A stretch of DNA of 64,000 bases from Bradyrhizobium sp. AZCC 1721 (GTDB taxonomy: Bacteria; Pseudomonadota; Alphaproteobacteria; Rhizobiales; Xanthobacteraceae): positions 1,603,001 to 1,667,000 of the forward strand of contig NZ_JAZHSB010000001.1 in assembly GCF_036924715.1 (NCBI RefSeq). Reading direction: 5' to 3'. Under the pieces are notes generated by a model. It saw nothing but the letters and a program-made list of their open reading frames with translations, was not told the origin of the DNA and ran no database searches. This document shows, piece by piece, positions 62,219 to 64,000 of the stretch. Numbering within the stretch: the first letter of the stretch is position 1; each line of letters begins with the position of its first letter. A program made the translations under genes and the position numbers.

Positions 62219-62480
62219 TCCGCCGTTTCGCCTCGGCGGCGATCCCCGCCTCCATATCTGCGACTGACCTTGCCGACCCCTTATAGGGTAGGGAACCAAA
62301 CACGTCTTTCGGCCGGGTGGGCGCAAAGGCGGGCTTCGCCTTCAGCAACACGCCCTCGGGGGTATCCTCCACCACCAGTTGGGTTCCCGCAGGCCAGTGC
62401 CGCTGTTCCCGGATCGCCTTGGGCAATATCACCTGGCCCTTGGTCGAGACGGTGGTGGTCAGTTTCTGCTTGGCGGACAT
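62199..62480 (-). CDS. AbrB/MazE-type antitoxin
   Basis: 93 residues from ATG 62480. N-terminal swapped-hairpin DNA-binding domain: 'TTTVSTKGQVILPKAIREQRHWPAGTQLVVEDTPEGVLLKAKP' (SpoVT/AbrB signature TVxxKGQxxLPxxxR). The C-terminal tail ('TRPKDVFGSLPYKGSARSVADMEAGIAAEAKRRNARNRY') should bind the PIN toxin. It also represses the operon in this type of module. The 20-bp overlap with the toxin gene fits translational coupling. Confidence 0.92.
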   Translation of the reverse strand: MSAKQKLTTTVSTKGQVILPKAIREQRHWPAGTQLVVEDTPEGVLLKAKPAFAPTRPKDVFGSLPYKGSARSVADMEAGIAAEAKRRNARNRY

Positions 62481-62709
62481 GGCGGCTTCATTTGGTAAGA
62501 CGAAAGTAAGATAGGCCGAATTCGACCGGATGGCAAGACTGCGGGAATATACCGGACAACCTTTATTCGGACTCATCGGGAGCGGGACGAACCGCCGTGG
62601 CCCGATGCGGTGCGAAAGTGGGCCCGCCGATACGAAGCAGACTCAAATAGAGCTCGAATGACTCAGATCCAACCGGAAACGACAACGGCACCCGGCACGA
62701 TTACCGGTC
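62481..62709. other. Antitoxin promoter region
   Basis: No gene. The segment directly left of the dif-like site. A TATACCGG-type sequence at about 62553 lies in the upstream region of the antitoxin, possibly an autoregulatory operator. Confidence 0.4.
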
Positions 62710-62737
62710 GGTTCGCATAAGGTTTCTTATGCGAAAT
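62710..62737. other. dif: dif-like XerC/XerD recombination site
   Basis: 28 bp. The left arm GGTTCGCATAA (62710-62720) matches 10 of 11 bases of the E. coli dif XerC arm (GGTGCGCATAA); then a 6-nt centre (GGTTTC); then the right arm TTATGCGAAAT (62727-62737), matching 9 of 11 bases of the XerD arm (TTATGTTAAAT). The arms are also nearly perfect inverted repeats of each other. The architecture 11-6-11 is exactly that of chromosomal dif, used with FtsK to resolve chromosome dimers. It may instead be the att site of a Xer-exploiting element, given the decayed recombinase 1.1 kb away. Confidence 0.8.
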
Positions 62738-63022
62738 TCATCAGGATGCCGCCGCTGCAAAATGCAAAAAAGACCCCCATCGGTTTTTGCACAATTTGCG
62801 TAAGCGGGATTCTACCGAATTGTCTCAATAAGTGTGCAGGAGGATGAGGGAATCGAGTCGTTCTTTCCTTGAGGTCTGACGACGCTTGGGAGCGGGCGCA
62901 GAGTCAGATCGTGCGAATCCGAGTCAGGTCTGTTGCGAACCGATACCGGCAGAAGCGTGGTCAATTTTTCGACCAGTACTAATACGGCAAGAACACTTTT
63001 GGTATTTGGGGCGGCGCTTGGC
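62738..63022. other. Region right of the dif-like site
   Basis: About 285 bp with no supported gene. Runs of low GC (CAAAATGCAAAAAAGACC, TTTTTGCACAATTTGCG) near 62756-62800 contrast with the GC-rich surroundings. Confidence 0.45.
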
Positions 63023-63409
63023 TTACGTTGTCGACGTGCCCGTATTGAGCAAATTGGAAACGGCGGTGACAAGCTGCGCGGGCGCGAACGGCTTTTGCAG
63101 TAGGATGCTGTTGGGGACTCCTTGCGACGCCCATTCGTCCGCAGCCGCTCCCGTCATGTAGACGACCGGAATGGCAGGGACTTTTTCCCTAATCTGCCTT
63201 GCGACCTCCCAACCGCTTAAGCTGCCCTTCAAGCTAACGTCGGTGACGAGCGCCTTGTAGTTTTTGCGCCCGCTCTTGAACAAGGTCAGGGCTTCTTCCG
63301 CTGAGGAGAGAATATCGGTTTCAAAACCGCCTTCGCTGAGCGCATCTTCAACTATGCCCTGCACCGGATACTCGTCCTCGATGACGAGAATTAAAGGCAA
63401 CTCGGCCAC
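63023..63409 (-). CDS. CheY-like single-domain response regulator
   Basis: 128 residues. Receiver domain: acidic pair in 'LILVIEDEYPVQGIVEDAL', phospho-acceptor Asp in 'YKALVTDVSLKGSLSGWEVAR', the Thr in 'VVYMTGAAADEW' and the invariant Lys in 'ILLQKPFAPAQLVTAV'. No output domain, so it probably works by protein-protein contact, for example with an HWE or PAS kinase. ATG 63409. No kinase gene is adjacent; an HWE kinase lies at 20525. Confidence 0.92.
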   Translation of the reverse strand: MAELPLILVIEDEYPVQGIVEDALSEGGFETDILSSAEEALTLFKSGRKNYKALVTDVSLKGSLSGWEVARQIREKVPAIPVVYMTGAAADEWASQGVPNSILLQKPFAPAQLVTAVSNLLNTGTSTT

Positions 63410-63539
63410 GATTTTCCCCGGCGCGCTTGAGAACCATCAATGTATGTATGTGTCGGGGTGCCCTTGGTTCAAAAGAGCGGACATAACTAGGGCGGAGGGC
63501 AATCGTGCGCGGTTGGCCTGCGCTCTAAGCGGTGATCTT

Positions 63540-63638
63540 TCAGATCAGCCCCAAGAGTATGAAAGCCCCGATCTCGATCAGGACTGCGGTTCCTAGGGTG
63601 GCGACGGCAAGAAAGGCGTCAATTGGCGAAAGGTGCAT
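63540..63638 (-). CDS. 32-residue membrane microprotein
   Basis: MHLSPIDAFLAVATLGTAVL, IEIGAFILLGLI. A single hydrophobic helix with a short polar start and a GAGGCGAG ribosome binding site upstream of ATG 63638. Too short for secure calling, but composition fits a one-span inner-membrane peptide. Confidence 0.5.
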   Translation of the reverse strand: MHLSPIDAFLAVATLGTAVLIEIGAFILLGLI

Positions 63639-64000
63639 GGCTCGCCTCGCAGTTTTGCGAGCCCCGAGACCCATTGACTAAATACACCTAGGCGAAAAAG
63701 GTTGCGGTTCCGAAGGCGCTATCAACCATCTGCGTTTTGCTCGGGAGAGGATGGAATTCCCGCGCCAACGGGGACAGTCCCAACAAGGCCACGCGGTGTA
63801 ACGCCCACATGGCCTTTGTCGTCTCAAATGAGAAGCGAGTGCCTGATCTGTCGCAGCATCGACAAGTCGGCTGATAGGCGCAACGCCGACCAAGCGGAGT
63901 ATATTCGCTTGGCGGCGTTGGTAGTGCTCTGGCCGGGTCTTTAAATCCTGGCACCACCAGCATTGTCTGATTGAGGTGACAGCAAGGTAAAGATTGCATC
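63639..64000. other. Right end of the window, no supported gene
   Basis: Open frames occur on both strands but without a recognisable product or ribosome binding site. The segment may contain the edge of a gene that continues beyond the window. Confidence 0.35.

Overview
The sequence reads as chromosomal DNA of an alphaproteobacterium in or close to Bradyrhizobium/Rhodopseudomonas (Nitrobacteraceae). This rests on high GC, many small 'bradyrhizobial' hypothetical proteins, class III adenylate cyclases fused to TPR regions, an alphaproteobacterial RpoH-type promoter (CTTG-N17-CCTATGT) ahead of groESL, an EcfG-type promoter (GGAAC-N16-CGTT), and a Ku gene. The taxonomic call is inferred from protein style, not from a search.

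Layout. 1-950: transposase and SAM-domain/cyclase remnants. 944-4518: AraC/DJ-1 regulator followed by two flavoenzymes, probably one operon. 4519-8830: gene-poor, with a tRNA-Arg 3' fragment, small stress-type genes and an EcfG promoter. 8880-13426: compact operon for mannose isomerase, a GT4 glycosyltransferase and a GH130-type glycosidase. 13600-15416: tiny membrane proteins. 15683-17876: RpoH promoter, frameshifted groES, intact groEL. 18053-23710: small-gene region with a DUF2061 protein, an hslO remnant, an HWE kinase beside a broken response regulator, and a duplicated membrane-microprotein/DUF1488 unit. 24299-29131: globin, methyltransferase and a GH13 enzyme. 29315-31989: cyclase remnant, a 211-bp MITE-like element and group II intron copy 1. 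32106-42865: hydrolase, exported proteins, a shuffled SRAP/methyltransferase locus, an acyltransferase, small proteins, frameshifted ku, cytochrome P460 and an NmrA-like protein. 42866-46535: IS remnant and one intact IS1182-type element. 46743-50982: small gene, OpgC-like fusion, exported protein, ChaC-like enzyme. 51193-56936: group II intron copy 2 and two divergent 596-residue cyclases. 57035-58015: truncated second copy of the IS1182-type element and debris. 58336-60618: an unrecognised three-gene cassette. 60961-63638: degenerate XerD-like recombinase, AbrB/PIN toxin-antitoxin pair, a strong dif-like site and a CheY-like protein.

Themes. The window is a plastic region with at least eight genes broken by small indels (groES, ku, a response regulator, two paralogues of one small gene, a coiled-coil gene, hslO, a substrate-binding protein), two almost identical group II introns at the same short target, two copies of an IS, a MITE, and repeats shared among cyclase promoters. 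Stress physiology recurs: groESL, EcfG and RpoH promoters, small stress-type proteins, and mannose-based glycan metabolism. The dif-like site at 62710-62737 suggests that the right end lies near the replication terminus or at a Xer-dependent integration site, which would fit the density of insertions and decay. The best candidate for an undescribed system is the cassette at 58336-60618: a small membrane protein, a protein with possible ADP-ribosyltransferase-like motifs, and a 398-residue partner.
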